64,000 bases of DNA from Macrococcoides epidermidis (GCF_042659445.1 NZ_JBHSSR010000002.1); one strand, 5' to 3'. Shown: positions 52,912 through 62,288, numbered from the stretch's first letter. Notes: generated by a model not told the origin, from the letters alone. A program made the numbers and translations.

Positions 52912-53892
52912 ATGATAAATACTGAAAATAAGAAAAGATTTTTAGAAAAAGTTAGTGATGAAAATGGAATTATTTCTGCATTAGCTTTTGACCAACGTGG
53001 TGCTTTAAAAAGAATGATGTCAGCATTTCAGGAAGAAGATCCAACTGTTGAACAAATAGAAAATTTAAAATCATTGGTAGCTAAGGAACTAACTGAGTAT
53101 GCCTCTTCAATATTATTAGATCCTGAGTATGGATTACCTGCTTCTAAAGTAAAACATAAAGATGCAGGATTATTATTAGCCTATGAAAAAACTGGTTATG
53201 ATGCTACAACGAAAGGAAGATTACCGGATTGTTTAGTTGAATGGTCTGCTAAACGTATTAAAGAACAAGGTGCAGATGCGGTTAAATTCCTACTTTACTA
53301 CGATGTAGATGATGATAAATACATTAATGATCAAAAACAAGCTTATATTGAAAGAATAGGCTCTGAATGTGTAGCAGAGGATATTCCATTCTTCTTAGAA
53401 ATATTAACATATGATGATAATATAGCTGATAACAGTAGTGTTGAGTTTGCTAAAGTTAAACCAAGAAAAGTAAATGAAGCAATGAAATTATTCTCAAAAG
53501 ATCGCTTTAATGTTGATGTTCTAAAAGTAGAAGTTCCAGTAAATATGAATTTTGTGGAAGGATTTGCTGAGAATGAAGTTGTATATTCTAAAGAAGAAGC
53601 AGTTCAATACTTTAAAGAGCAAGAACAAGCAACTAATTTACCTTATATTTATTTAAGCGCAGGTGTTTCAGCTCAATTATTCCAGGAAACATTAAAGTTT
53701 GCAGCTGAATCTGGTGCGAAGTTTAATGGTGTACTATGCGGTAGAGCAACATGGTCTGGTGCGGTTAAAGTTTATATTGAACAAGGTGAAGAAGCCGCTA
53801 GAAAATGGTTACAATCTGAAGGATATAATAATATTAATCAATTAAACGAAGTATTAAAATCAACTGCAGTATCTTACAAAGAAAAAATATAA
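52912..53892 (+). CDS. lacD: Tagatose-1,6-bisphosphate aldolase
   Basis: 326 residues, class I aldolase. SALAFDQRGALKRMM (about 22-36), ILLDPEYGLPA, DAVKFLLYYDVDD with the Schiff-base Lys (about 124-136), VLKVEVPVNM (about 204-213) and YLSAGVSAQLF. It cleaves tagatose-1,6-bisphosphate to dihydroxyacetone phosphate and glyceraldehyde-3-phosphate. 3 bp after lacC. Confidence 0.95.
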   Translation: MINTENKKRFLEKVSDENGIISALAFDQRGALKRMMSAFQEEDPTVEQIENLKSLVAKELTEYASSILLDPEYGLPASKVKHKDAGLLLAYEKTGYDATTKGRLPDCLVEWSAKRIKEQGADAVKFLLYYDVDDDKYINDQKQAYIERIGSECVAEDIPFFLEILTYDDNIADNSSVEFAKVKPRKVNEAMKLFSKDRFNVDVLKVEVPVNMNFVEGFAENEVVYSKEEAVQYFKEQEQATNLPYIYLSAGVSAQLFQETLKFAAESGAKFNGVLCGRATWSGAVKVYIEQGEEAARKWLQSEGYNNINQLNEVLKSTAVSYKEKI

Positions 53893-53913
53893 AAATATTG
53901 GAGGGAATTTGAT

Positions 53914-54228
53914 ATGAACAGAGAAGAAACTACAATGCTTGGATTTGAAATTGTTGCATATGCTGGGGATGCAAGGTCAAAGTTACTCGAAGCTTTAAAT
54001 GCTGCTAAAAATGGAGAATTTGATAAGGCAGAACAATTAGTTGAAGAAGCGGATAAATGTATTGTTGATGCTCATAATGTTCAAACAAGCTTACTCGCTA
54101 AAGAAGCATCTGGTGAAGATATTGCATATAGTGTCACAATGATGCATGGGCAGGATCATCTAATGACTACATTATTATTAAAAGACATGATGAAGCATAT
54201 GATTGAGCTTTATAAAAGAGGGAGCTGA
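53914..54228 (+). CDS. lacF: Lactose-specific PTS enzyme IIA
   Basis: 104 residues, all helical. EIVAYAGDARSKLLEALNAA (about 13-32) and the phosphorylated His in VTMMHGQDHLMTTLLLKDMM (about 73-92). It passes phosphate from HPr to the IIB domain of LacE and works as a trimer. GGAGGG is the ribosome site. Confidence 0.95.
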   Translation: MNREETTMLGFEIVAYAGDARSKLLEALNAAKNGEFDKAEQLVEEADKCIVDAHNVQTSLLAKEASGEDIAYSVTMMHGQDHLMTTLLLKDMMKHMIELYKRGS

Positions 54229-54233
54229 AAATA

Positions 54234-55967
54234 ATGGATAAATTAATTGCGCAAATAGAGAAAGCAAAACCATTATTTGAAAAGCTATCACGTAATATAT
54301 ATTTGAGAGCGATTCGTGATGGATTTATTTCAGCTATGCCCGTAATACTATTTTCGAGTATATTTTTGTTAATTGCTTATGTACCAAACGTTTTTGGATT
54401 TACATGGAGTAAAAATGCTGAAATGATATTGATGAAACCTTATCATTACACCATGGGTGTTATAGCATTATTAGTGGCAGGTACGACAGCTAAGTCATTA
54501 ACAGATTCTTATAATAGAAAGCTAGATAGTACGAATCAAATTAATTTTTTATCAACAATGTTAGCAGCGATTTGTGGATTTCTATTTCTAGCGTCAGATG
54601 CTGTTAAAGTTGGAGGATTTTCAAGCGCATTTTTAGGCACAAAGGGTTTAATGACTGCTTTCTTAGCAGCATTTGTGACAGTAATTATTTATAATTTCTG
54701 TGTAAAGAGAAATATAACAATTAAAATGCCTTCAGAAGTACCACCAAATATTTCACAAGTATTTAAAGATATTTTTCCATTTTCATTTGTTATTTTAACA
54801 CTATATGGATTAGATTTACTTAGCCGCGCAATCTTAAATACAAACGTTGCTGAGTCAATTGTTAAATTCTTTGCACCACTGTTCACTGCAGCAGATGGTT
54901 ACGTTGGAATAACAATTATCTTTGGAGCATTTGCTTTATTCTGGTTTATTGGGATTCATGGTCCTTCAATTGTTGAACCTGCTATTGCAGCAATAACTTA
55001 TGCGAATATTGAAACAAACTATCAATTATTACAAGCAGGCGAGCATGCAGATAAAATTTTAACATCTGGAACGCAAATGTTTATTGTAACAATGGGTGGT
55101 ACAGGAGCAACATTAGTTGTACCATTTATGTTTATGTGGCTGACGAAATCTAAACGTAATAAAGCGATTGGTAGAGCTTCAGCAGTACCGACATTCTTTG
55201 GTGTTAACGAACCAATATTATTTGGTGCTCCTTTAGTACTGAACCCTGTGTTCTTTATTCCGTTTGTATTTGCACCAATTGCAAACGTCTGGATATTCAA
55301 GTTTTTCGTAGATGTATTAGGAATGAACAGTTTCAGTGTTAACTTGCCTTGGACAACACCTGGTCCGTTAGGGATTATAATGGGAACAGGTTTAGGTATG
55401 TGGTCATTTGTACTTGCTATCACATTAATAGTCGTGGATGTTTTAATTTACTATCCATTCCTAAAGGTTTATGACAAACAAATTTTAGAAGAAGAATTAG
55501 CTGGTGTTGATAATTCAAATAATTTAAGAGATAAAGTTAAAGAAAATTTTGATACAACAAAAGCCGATGTAATTTTAGAAAAGAATACAAATAATAAAGC
55601 AAATGTTATTAATACGGAAAGTAATCTAAGTAATGATAGTGGATTAAAAGAGCAAACAAATGTACTTGTATTATGTGCTGGTGGAGGGACAAGTGGTTTA
55701 TTAGCAAATGCATTAAATAAGGCTGCTCTTGAATTTGATAAACCAATTAAAGCTGCAGCAGGTAGTTATGGAGCACACATGGATATTATGAAAGAATATC
55801 AATTAGTGATTTTAGCACCACAAGTAGCATCAAATTATGAAGATATAAAAATCGATACAGATAGATTAGGTATTAAATTAGCGAAGACACAAGGTGCAGA
55901 ATATATCAAATTAACTCGTGATGGTAAGGGTGCAGTTGAATTCGTTGAAGATCAATTCAAATCTTAG
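54234..55967 (+). CDS. lacE: Lactose-specific PTS enzyme IICB
   Basis: 577 residues. The IIC domain (about 1-420) has about ten membrane segments with the sugar-binding FWFIGIHGPSIVEPAI (about 237-252) and FFGVNEPILFGAPLVLNPVF (about 320-339). A Ser/Asn-rich linker leads to IIB (about 475-577) with the phosphocysteine loop LVLCAGGGTSGLLANAL. Imports lactose as lactose-6-phosphate. Five bases after lacF. Confidence 0.95.
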   Translation: MDKLIAQIEKAKPLFEKLSRNIYLRAIRDGFISAMPVILFSSIFLLIAYVPNVFGFTWSKNAEMILMKPYHYTMGVIALLVAGTTAKSLTDSYNRKLDSTNQINFLSTMLAAICGFLFLASDAVKVGGFSSAFLGTKGLMTAFLAAFVTVIIYNFCVKRNITIKMPSEVPPNISQVFKDIFPFSFVILTLYGLDLLSRAILNTNVAESIVKFFAPLFTAADGYVGITIIFGAFALFWFIGIHGPSIVEPAIAAITYANIETNYQLLQAGEHADKILTSGTQMFIVTMGGTGATLVVPFMFMWLTKSKRNKAIGRASAVPTFFGVNEPILFGAPLVLNPVFFIPFVFAPIANVWIFKFFVDVLGMNSFSVNLPWTTPGPLGIIMGTGLGMWSFVLAITLIVVDVLIYYPFLKVYDKQILEEELAGVDNSNNLRDKVKENFDTTKADVILEKNTNNKANVINTESNLSNDSGLKEQTNVLVLCAGGGTSGLLANALNKAALEFDKPIKAAAGSYGAHMDIMKEYQLVILAPQVASNYEDIKIDTDRLGIKLAKTQGAEYIKLTRDGKGAVEFVEDQFKS

Positions 55968-55985
55968 AGAGGAGATCTATTGTTT

Positions 55986-57389
55986 ATGAAAAAGTTACCT
56001 GAAGATTTTATTTTTGGAGGAGCAACAGCAGCGTATCAAGCAGAAGGTGCGACAAATACTGATGGAAAAGGGAGAGTAGCTTGGGATACCTATTTGGAAG
56101 AGAATTATTGGTATACTGCTGAACCAGCAAGTGATTTTTATAATAAATATCCAATTGATTTAGAATTAAGTGAAAAATTTGGAGTAAATGGTATACGAAT
56201 ATCAATTGCATGGTCAAGAATTTTTCCACAAGGATACGGAGAAGTTAATGAAAAAGGCGTTCAATTTTATCAAAATTTATTCGATGAGTGTTTAAAGAGA
56301 AATGTGGAACCATTTGTTACATTACATCACTTTGATACACCTGAAGTTTTGCATAAAAATGGTGATTTCCTAAATAGAAAAAATGTGAAACACTTTGTAG
56401 ATTATGCTAAGTTTTGTTTCGAAACATTTACTCAAGTAAAATATTGGACTACTTTTAATGAAATAGGCCCTATTGGTGATGGACAGTATCTTGTTGGTAA
56501 GTTTCCTCCAGGCATAAAATATGATTTTGAAAAAGTATTTCAGTCACATCACAATATGATGGTAGCACATGCGAGAGCAGTTAAATTATTTAAAGATAAT
56601 GGCTATGAAGGTGAGATAGGTGTCGTGCATGCCTTGCCAACAAAATATCCGTATGATCCAGAAAATCCAGAAGATGTACGTGCTGCTGAATTAGAAGATA
56701 TTATTCATAATAAATTTATTCTAGATGCAACATATCTTGGTCGATATTCTGATCATACAATGGAAGGTGTCAATCACATTCTTAAAGTAAATGGTGGTAA
56801 ACTAGAAATTTTAGATGAAGATTTAAAAGAACTAGATGCTGCTAAAGACTTAAATGATTTCTTAGGAATTAACTACTATATGAGTGATTGGATGAGGGGA
56901 TTTGACGGCGAATCAGAAATCACTCATAATTCTAAAGGCAATAAAGGTGGATCTAAATATCAATTAAAAGGGGTAGGACAAAGAGAATTTGATATAGATG
57001 TCCCTAGAACTGATTGGGATTGGATGATTTACCCACAAGGTTTATACGATCAAATTATGCGTGTGAAAAAAGATTATCCAAACTATAAAAAAATCTATAT
57101 CACTGAAAATGGATTAGGATATAAAGATGAATTTGTAGATGGAACTGTATATGATGATGCGCGAATTGATTATGTTAAAAAACATCTGGAAGTAATCGCT
57201 GATGCTATTGAAGACGGTGCTAATGTCAAAGGATATTTTATCTGGTCACTGATGGATGTATTTTCTTGGTCTAATGGATATGAAAAAAGATATGGTTTAT
57301 TCTATGTAGATTTTGAAACACAGGAAAGATATCCTAAAAAGAGTGCACACTGGTATAAAGAATTAGCAGATACAAAAATGATAAAATAA
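55986..57389 (+). CDS. lacG: 6-phospho-beta-galactosidase
   Basis: 467 residues from ATG 55986. A TTG at 55980 is nearer to GGAG but gives an unusual N-terminus. Glycoside hydrolase family 1: FIFGGATAAYQAEGA (about 9-23), acid/base Glu in TTFNEIGP (about 156-163), nucleophile Glu in YITENGLGY (about 371-379), and the phosphate pocket near SNGYEKRYGLFYVD (about 428-441). Splits lactose-6-phosphate to glucose and galactose-6-phosphate, feeding LacAB. Last gene of the operon. Confidence 0.95.
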   Translation: MKKLPEDFIFGGATAAYQAEGATNTDGKGRVAWDTYLEENYWYTAEPASDFYNKYPIDLELSEKFGVNGIRISIAWSRIFPQGYGEVNEKGVQFYQNLFDECLKRNVEPFVTLHHFDTPEVLHKNGDFLNRKNVKHFVDYAKFCFETFTQVKYWTTFNEIGPIGDGQYLVGKFPPGIKYDFEKVFQSHHNMMVAHARAVKLFKDNGYEGEIGVVHALPTKYPYDPENPEDVRAAELEDIIHNKFILDATYLGRYSDHTMEGVNHILKVNGGKLEILDEDLKELDAAKDLNDFLGINYYMSDWMRGFDGESEITHNSKGNKGGSKYQLKGVGQREFDIDVPRTDWDWMIYPQGLYDQIMRVKKDYPNYKKIYITENGLGYKDEFVDGTVYDDARIDYVKKHLEVIADAIEDGANVKGYFIWSLMDVFSWSNGYEKRYGLFYVDFETQERYPKKSAHWYKELADTKMIK

Positions 57390-57406
57390 AGATTCCGAAA
57401 GTTACA

Positions 57407-57446
57407 ACAAATGGAGTTGTTAGGTAGACAACTCCATTTGTCTTTT
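57407..57446 (+). terminator. Terminator of the lac operon
   Basis: Perfect 14-bp stem ACAAATGGAGTTGT/ACAACTCCATTTGT then CTTTT. Confidence 0.88.
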
Positions 57447-57471
57447 GATATATAAACATTAAACCAATAAT

Positions 57472-57690
57472 CTATTTCCTCCTTCCTTGCTTCGTTATGA
57501 TTTCGTCCATCGTCATATTAAATATTTTACTGATGTTATACAGATCAACAGCAGTAATATTGCGTTCAGCATTTTCTAATTTAGAATAGGTTGATAATCC
57601 AATATTTAATTGATGCGCCATTTCTTTGGAAGTAAAATCTAGATTCTCTCTGTGGTATTTGATTGCTTTCGCAAAGTCGGAGTTATTCAA
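57472..57690 (-). CDS. Small XRE-family regulator
   Basis: 72 residues starting at TTG 57690, with GAGGTGG 7 bp upstream. A single Cro/C1 helix-turn-helix fills it: TSKEMAHQLNIGLSTYSKLE (about 20-39) and a conserved DLYNISKIFNMTMDEII (about 49-65). No partner toxin is visible next to it. It could regulate its divergent neighbour at 57964 or the surrounding accessory genes. Confidence 0.78.
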   Translation of the reverse strand: MNNSDFAKAIKYHRENLDFTSKEMAHQLNIGLSTYSKLENAERNITAVDLYNISKIFNMTMDEIITKQGRRK

Positions 57691-57733
57691 TGTATTCCAC
57701 CTCTTTTTTAGGTGAAATTAACAAAGAAAATCA

Positions 57734-57781
57734 TAAAAAAGTGGGTATTTTCCAACTCGGAAAATACCCACAATTTTTTTG
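57734..57781. terminator. Strong bidirectional hairpin
   Basis: Perfect 13-bp stem GTGGGTATTTTCC/GGAAAATACCCAC with A-run before and T-run after. It lies between divergent starts, so it may attenuate the start of the regulator transcript or be a leftover. Confidence 0.7.
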
Positions 57782-57963
57782 TAAATTATATTATAATTGA
57801 AAGTTAATGTTTTTATCTAATGTTGAAAAATAATGTCTTTTACTAAATTATTATAAGTTTTTCTCGTATATTTTAGTGCAAATTTTCCAAATTAGAAATT
57901 TTTAATTTATGTATTAATTTCCATATTATGATTAAATCATCATAATACAAAGGAGGTGACTCC

Positions 57964-58206
57964 GTGGATTTTGAGCTTGGTCGCATACATAAGATTTTAG
58001 TAACATTAACCGATCACCCAGATGCAGACTATTACGGTTACTTTAAAGAAGACGACATCATATTTATCTTACTTGAGATGGGCTTAGTGGAATTCAAGTT
58101 CAATGTCTTAATCGATGATAACGTGTTCAAGTCTCTACTTAATATTGAAGTAACTAAAAAGGGATTACTCTTTATGACTGCATATAACAATGAGGTGAAA
58201 TACTAA
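57964..58206 (+). CDS. Unknown small protein
   Basis: 80 residues starting with GTG 57964, 8 bp after AAAGGAGGTGA, an almost perfect ribosome site. Soluble, acidic N-terminal half, beta-rich end (KKGLLFMTAYNNEVKY). The end of the gene and its terminator recur in damaged form at 61736-61884, where KVNVFNNQVIY is readable, so a second copy once existed beyond the PHP-ATPase gene. No family recognised. Confidence 0.6.
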   Translation: MDFELGRIHKILVTLTDHPDADYYGYFKEDDIIFILLEMGLVEFKFNVLIDDNVFKSLLNIEVTKKGLLFMTAYNNEVKY

Positions 58207-58210
58207 TGGT

Positions 58211-58238
58211 AATGACTCACTTTTGTGGGTCATTTTTT
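58211..58238 (+). terminator. Terminator of the 57964 gene
   Basis: AATGACTCAC/GTGGGTCATT stem, then TTTT. Confidence 0.75.
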
Positions 58239-58280
58239 AAGGTAACTTTAAGGTTAAAATGGAAAAATTAGAGATATATT
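58237..58280 (+). promoter_or_regulatory. TTAAGG direct-repeat promoter, box 3
   Basis: TTAAGG (58237-58242), TAACT, TTAAGG (58248-58253), then 21 bp to TATATT (58275-58280). Confidence 0.65.
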
Positions 58281-58293
58281 ATGAAGGGATTTT

Positions 58294-58344
58294 ATGTATA
58301 TAAAAACTAAGAATCACAAAATTGATATTGATCTTGAATATTAA
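58294..58344 (+). CDS. Possible 16-residue peptide or truncated gene start
   Basis: AAGGGA is 5 bp before ATG 58294; the frame reads MYIKTKNHKIDIDLEY and stops. It is the only start behind box 3. The beginning resembles MYSKLKNVRF of the box-4 gene at 62015, so it may be the stub of a gene cut off when the PHP-ATPase segment arrived, or a real small peptide. Confidence 0.25.
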   Translation: MYIKTKNHKIDIDLEY

Positions 58345-58838
58345 AGAATAGTTGAATTGAAGAAAGTTTAACTATTGAATTCTATATATAATACATTCTT
58401 TACTTTCATATTCTAACAACTTAAAAGGGAAAGTAACAAGACTCTAAAATTAGTTAGATATTTTATAAATATCATAGTAATTTATTATATGAAATAAGTA
58501 CCTCAACATCAGTGTTAACATAGCGACACAAAAAATTAAATTAACATTTTGATAATCCTTTTATCAAATTTGAAATAAATTTGTTTATATTCATTTGATT
58601 TCTTGTTAATTCTAAGAATTTTAATCTATCAAAAAAATTACATATTAATTAATAATATAGTGGAGAAAATTTAGTTTATTGAATAATATAAATTCATTAA
58701 TTTTCAAAATTATTATAAAAATCATAAATAAAAAGAAAGGTTACATGGGTTCATTGATATTTATTTGATTCATATTAATTGTGAAATAAATATAATTTCA
58801 GTATATAATCTATATAAAAAGAATAAGAAGGTGAATAA
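58345..58838. other. AT-rich non-coding stretch
   Basis: About 490 bp, above 75% A+T by eye, many stops in all frames. The only signals are a -10-like TATAAT at 58804-58809 and AGAAGGTG before the next gene. Probably the promoter region of the PHP-ATPase gene and foreign flank. Confidence 0.4.
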
Positions 58839-61526
58839 ATGAGTTATGGATCATATTGGAGAAAATGGGATTTACATATACATACTCCATTTACAAAATT
58901 AAATAATCAGTTTAGATTGTGTGGAAATGAAAATGAAGTAAAGGATTATTGGTTAGAATACTGTAAATTACTGAATGAATATGAAGCAAAAGTATTAGGC
59001 ATCACTGATTATTTCTCAGTAGAAAATTATTTAAATTTAAAAATAAATAGAGACGAATACGGATTGAAGAAAGATATAGTCTTGTTTCCAAACATTGAAC
59101 TAAGAGTATCTGATTTAACATCCCGTGCTGCTCATAAAAATGAATATCAAAATTCAGATTCGTCTAAGTCTAAAAAACGAAATAATTCGAAAGTAAATAT
59201 CCATTTAATATTTAATAATGAAGTTAAGGATGATGATTTAATTAATTTTCTGAGAAACATACAAGTTGAAGATGTTGATGGAAAGAAGATAAATTATATT
59301 GATAATCAAGATATAATTTTTCAAAATGGTAATATCGAATATTTACCAACTTCAAAAGATATTATTAATTCTCTAGAAGCAACATTTGGCAAACAATATA
59401 GAGATAATGTTCTAATTATGGTTCCAAATAGTGATGATGGAATTTCACCAAATACAGGCCACGGAATAAAAAATAATGATAATTTTGTAAAAAATTATGT
59501 TGATATAATTAATACATCAAATCAAAGCTGTATATCTTTTTATAGTGGACAATCAAAAAGAGATTTGGGGAAATTGTTTCCATGTATTTCTGGATCTGAT
59601 GCTCATAGTTATAAAGAAATAAAAGAGTATGATAAAGAAAAATCAACTTTTATTAAGTCAGATTTAACATTTAAAGGTTTAAAATCTATATTAATAGAAC
59701 CCTTAAGTAGAGTACATATAGGTGAAAAACACCCTGATATTAAGCTTGAAAGTAAAGTTATCGATACCATAGAACTCAATCATGAATATTTTGGTGGACA
59801 AAAATTAAAATTTAATCCTTATTTAAATACAATTATCGGTGGTAGATCTAGTGGTAAATCATTATTGCTATCAATTCTAGCTAAAAAGTCTAATGATTCT
59901 ATAACAGTAAAAAAAAATAATGTTGACTATAATAATTTAGTACATGAAATATCAAATAAAACTATCATAAAATCAAAAGATGGTAATGAGATTAATAACA
60001 ATTTTAATATTGAATTTATTTATCAAGATGGATTACAAGAAATTGCGTTTGATAATGAGAAACGAAATATATTTATAAAAGAAATAATTGGTGACAATCA
60101 AGAAATTAGAACATTTGAAAATTTCAAAAAAGAAATAAGAACTACTATACAAAATTTAAATTTATGCCTTGAAAAATTACTTAATGAAAATGAGGAGATT
60201 AATAATAAATTAATTAATTTTCAAAATATTCATACTATTAAACAAAATATTAAAAGTTATGAAAGTAAACTAAGTGAATTTCAATCTTCTCTAAGTAATG
60301 AAGAGCTTCAAGTAGCAAATTCTATTTCAAAGAAAACAAATAAAATAGAACAATATATTACTTATCAACAAAACAAAATAGAACTTTTACATGATTTAAA
60401 AAAACAAAATATATTAAATTTTGAGGAAACATCAGGAAATTTATTTAATGGATTACATAAGGTCATTATGAATGAAATGAAGAATGCAGAGAACAGAATA
60501 AATAGTTACATTGAGAGTCGTGTGCAACGTAAAATTGACTTAATAGATAAATATAATGTTCACCTAACAAAATTGAAAAAAAACAAACTTTATGTAACAT
60601 ATAAAAAAGAACAATCAAATAATCCCGAAAAAGAAAAAATTAATAATTTATTAAACAGAGAAAAATTTAATTTGAAAGCTAGACAAAATTATGACATGGC
60701 ATTAAGTACAAATTTATCTAGTATTAATAATACTATAAATCAAATTATTGAATGTTTAAAAAAGTGTGATACCGAGATCAATAAAGAATTATTTGTTAAA
60801 GATGAAGTTAAAATAAAACTTGATGTTAAATTTAATATTAATGAGGTTTCTAATATTTTTAGAAATCATTTTTCTATAGGACAATCTAAGTATAAAGAAT
60901 TGGCATATGGCCAATTCAAAGAAATTTCACTATGGGAAAATAGAGACTATGAAATTAATACAATAACTATTATCAATGATTTTATTTCAACTATTGAAAA
61001 TATATTGAATAGTTCTCTCACTAAGGAAGGTATTTTTAAAAAGAATAAAAATATTTCTACTTTTTTAAATGATATTTCACTATTGATATTTTTAACCATG
61101 GACTTCATTATTACATATAAAAATTATGAGTTTAATAAAATGTCAGAAGGAAAAAAATCATTTATTCTATTAGTATTAATTTTATCTCAAACAGACGAAG
61201 ATACCCCTTTATTAATTGATCAACCTGAAGATAACCTTGATAATAATGCTATTTATAATGATTTGATTACTTATCTTTGTAAACAAAAATTAAAAAGACA
61301 GATATTTGTGGTTTCACACAATGCAAATGTTACTGTAGCAGCTGATTCAGAAAATATTATTATTGCAAATGAGCACGATGAGGAAAATCAGAATCCTAAC
61401 AATAATAAGTTCTATTATACTAACGGTAGTTTAGAAAATGATTTAATAGAAAGGAAAGTTTGTAAAATATTAGAAGGTGGAACAGATGCTTTTGAAAAAA
61501 GAAGAAGAAGATATACTTTTCTTTAA
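58839..61526 (+). CDS. PHP-domain / SMC-like ATPase, candidate defence protein (TrlF-type architecture)
   Basis: 895 residues. N-terminal PHP phosphoesterase: KWDLHIHTPFT (HxH, about 9-19), GITDYFSVENY (about 53-63), FPNIELRV (metal Glu), VNIHLIF, and ISGSDAHSYKE (about 249-259). Then an ABC/SMC-type ATPase: Walker A IIGGRSSGKSLL (about 332-343), a coiled coil of about 300 residues, signature MSEGKKS (about 767), Walker B LLIDQPEDNLDNN (about 790-802) and H-loop VVSHNANV (about 824-831). All catalytic motifs look intact. Such PHP-ATPases are found in defence and stress islands; a DNA/RNA-sensing nuclease is inferred. It ends with a KRRRRY basic patch. Confidence 0.8.
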   Translation: MSYGSYWRKWDLHIHTPFTKLNNQFRLCGNENEVKDYWLEYCKLLNEYEAKVLGITDYFSVENYLNLKINRDEYGLKKDIVLFPNIELRVSDLTSRAAHKNEYQNSDSSKSKKRNNSKVNIHLIFNNEVKDDDLINFLRNIQVEDVDGKKINYIDNQDIIFQNGNIEYLPTSKDIINSLEATFGKQYRDNVLIMVPNSDDGISPNTGHGIKNNDNFVKNYVDIINTSNQSCISFYSGQSKRDLGKLFPCISGSDAHSYKEIKEYDKEKSTFIKSDLTFKGLKSILIEPLSRVHIGEKHPDIKLESKVIDTIELNHEYFGGQKLKFNPYLNTIIGGRSSGKSLLLSILAKKSNDSITVKKNNVDYNNLVHEISNKTIIKSKDGNEINNNFNIEFIYQDGLQEIAFDNEKRNIFIKEIIGDNQEIRTFENFKKEIRTTIQNLNLCLEKLLNENEEINNKLINFQNIHTIKQNIKSYESKLSEFQSSLSNEELQVANSISKKTNKIEQYITYQQNKIELLHDLKKQNILNFEETSGNLFNGLHKVIMNEMKNAENRINSYIESRVQRKIDLIDKYNVHLTKLKKNKLYVTYKKEQSNNPEKEKINNLLNREKFNLKARQNYDMALSTNLSSINNTINQIIECLKKCDTEINKELFVKDEVKIKLDVKFNINEVSNIFRNHFSIGQSKYKELAYGQFKEISLWENRDYEINTITIINDFISTIENILNSSLTKEGIFKKNKNISTFLNDISLLIFLTMDFIITYKNYEFNKMSEGKKSFILLVLILSQTDEDTPLLIDQPEDNLDNNAIYNDLITYLCKQKLKRQIFVVSHNANVTVAADSENIIIANEHDEENQNPNNNKFYYTNGSLENDLIERKVCKILEGGTDAFEKRRRRYTFL

Positions 61527-61856
61527 ATATGAACTGCAGAACAAAAGTTAAACATTATATCTATCTATTTGTAGTCACTACAAAATAATATTAAATGTGA
61601 TTGTTCTTATAATTCTTAAGGTGATTTTAACGTATCAAAGAAAAATAATATTAGTACGAAAATGCACAGAGCGGAAATATATTGAGTATAAAATTTAGAA
61701 GGATTTAAAGTGCTTTACTCTTGCTTTCGATTTAGGGGTTAATAATTACTTGTAAGTATGTGAAACCTGAAAAATTTATATTTAAAATATTCTTTGGTTA
61801 CACACTCGAAGAACTAAAAGTTAATGTTTTTAACAATCAGGTGATATATTGATTAT

Positions 61857-61884
61857 AATGACTTACATTTGTGGGTCATTTGTT
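61857..61884 (+). terminator. Terminator of the decayed paralogue
   Basis: AATGACTTAC/GTGGGTCATT with one G-T pair and one mismatch-free core; the T-run is broken (TTGTTT). Confidence 0.45.
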
Positions 61885-61927
61885 TAAGTTAACTTTAAGG
61901 TTGAAATGGAAAAATTAGAGATAAAAT
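61884..61927 (+). promoter_or_regulatory. TTAAGG direct-repeat promoter, box 4
   Basis: TTAAGT (61884-61889), TAACT, TTAAGG (61895-61900), 21 bp, TAAAAT (61922-61927). Confidence 0.6.
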
Positions 61928-62014
61928 GAGGTTAATATAGCCTAACATTTTTCGGAGATTTAGTGAACGTATGGATATTAAGGATGAGTCGATTTATAAA
62001 AGTGGGTGGTCATT

Positions 62015-62248
62015 ATGTATTCAAAACTAAAAAATGTAAGATTTATGCTTAATTATTTTGGTGTCTATGCACCTATAATGTTATTAATATTAACTTTTTC
62101 TCCTTTAACAGAATCTTATTCTGTAGTGATGTTACTCGTAATTATCATTATTATGATGCTGGTTAGTAGCATTTATAGTTTCGTAGTTGTTCGAAAGATT
62201 ACAGACAAGCTAGAAAAAGAAAAAGAGAGTAATGATCATAATTTGTAA
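62015..62248 (+). CDS. Small membrane protein
   Basis: 77 residues from ATG 62015, which has GGGTGG 6 bp upstream; GTG 62006 lies within that site. Two hydrophobic segments (about 14-30 and 35-58) and a charged C-terminus KITDKLEKEKESNDHN. It sits behind TTAAGG box 4, about 90 bp downstream. Family unknown. Confidence 0.6.
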   Translation: MYSKLKNVRFMLNYFGVYAPIMLLILTFSPLTESYSVVMLLVIIIIMMLVSSIYSFVVVRKITDKLEKEKESNDHNL

Positions 62249-62254
62249 CTACTG

Positions 62255-62288
62255 AAAAAAGTGCCTATCGCTTGATAGGCACTTTTAT
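62255..62288. terminator. Bidirectional terminator
   Basis: AAGTGCCTATC/GATAGGCACTT stem with AAAAAA before and TTTTA after, between convergent genes. Confidence 0.85.

Larger units (their letters stand above)
58186..58282 (+). repeat. 97-bp direct repeat flanking the PHP-ATPase gene, left copy
   Basis: From the end of the 57964 gene through its terminator and the TTAAGG promoter. About 80% identical to 61832-61928. Confidence 0.8.
61832..61928 (+). repeat. 97-bp direct repeat flanking the PHP-ATPase gene, right copy
   Basis: Same order as 58186-58282: AACAAT-AGGTGA-ATA, terminator stem, GTGGGTCATTT, TTAAGG boxes, AATGGAAAAATTAGAGATA. Confidence 0.8.
61527..62014. other. Remnant region with a decayed paralogue end and promoter copies
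   Basis: No intact gene. 61736-61852 is open in one frame and ends KVNVFNNQVIY, like the tail of the 57964 protein. 61616-61632 holds TTAAGG-N5-TTAACG, a weaker sixth promoter-type repeat with TACGAA instead of a good -10 at the expected distance. 61832-61928 is the right copy of the 97-bp repeat. Confidence 0.5.

Noticed and set aside
57734..57781. Attachment or transposon end at the strong palindrome
   Set aside because: A- and T-runs on both sides fit a bidirectional terminator; no second copy is in the window.
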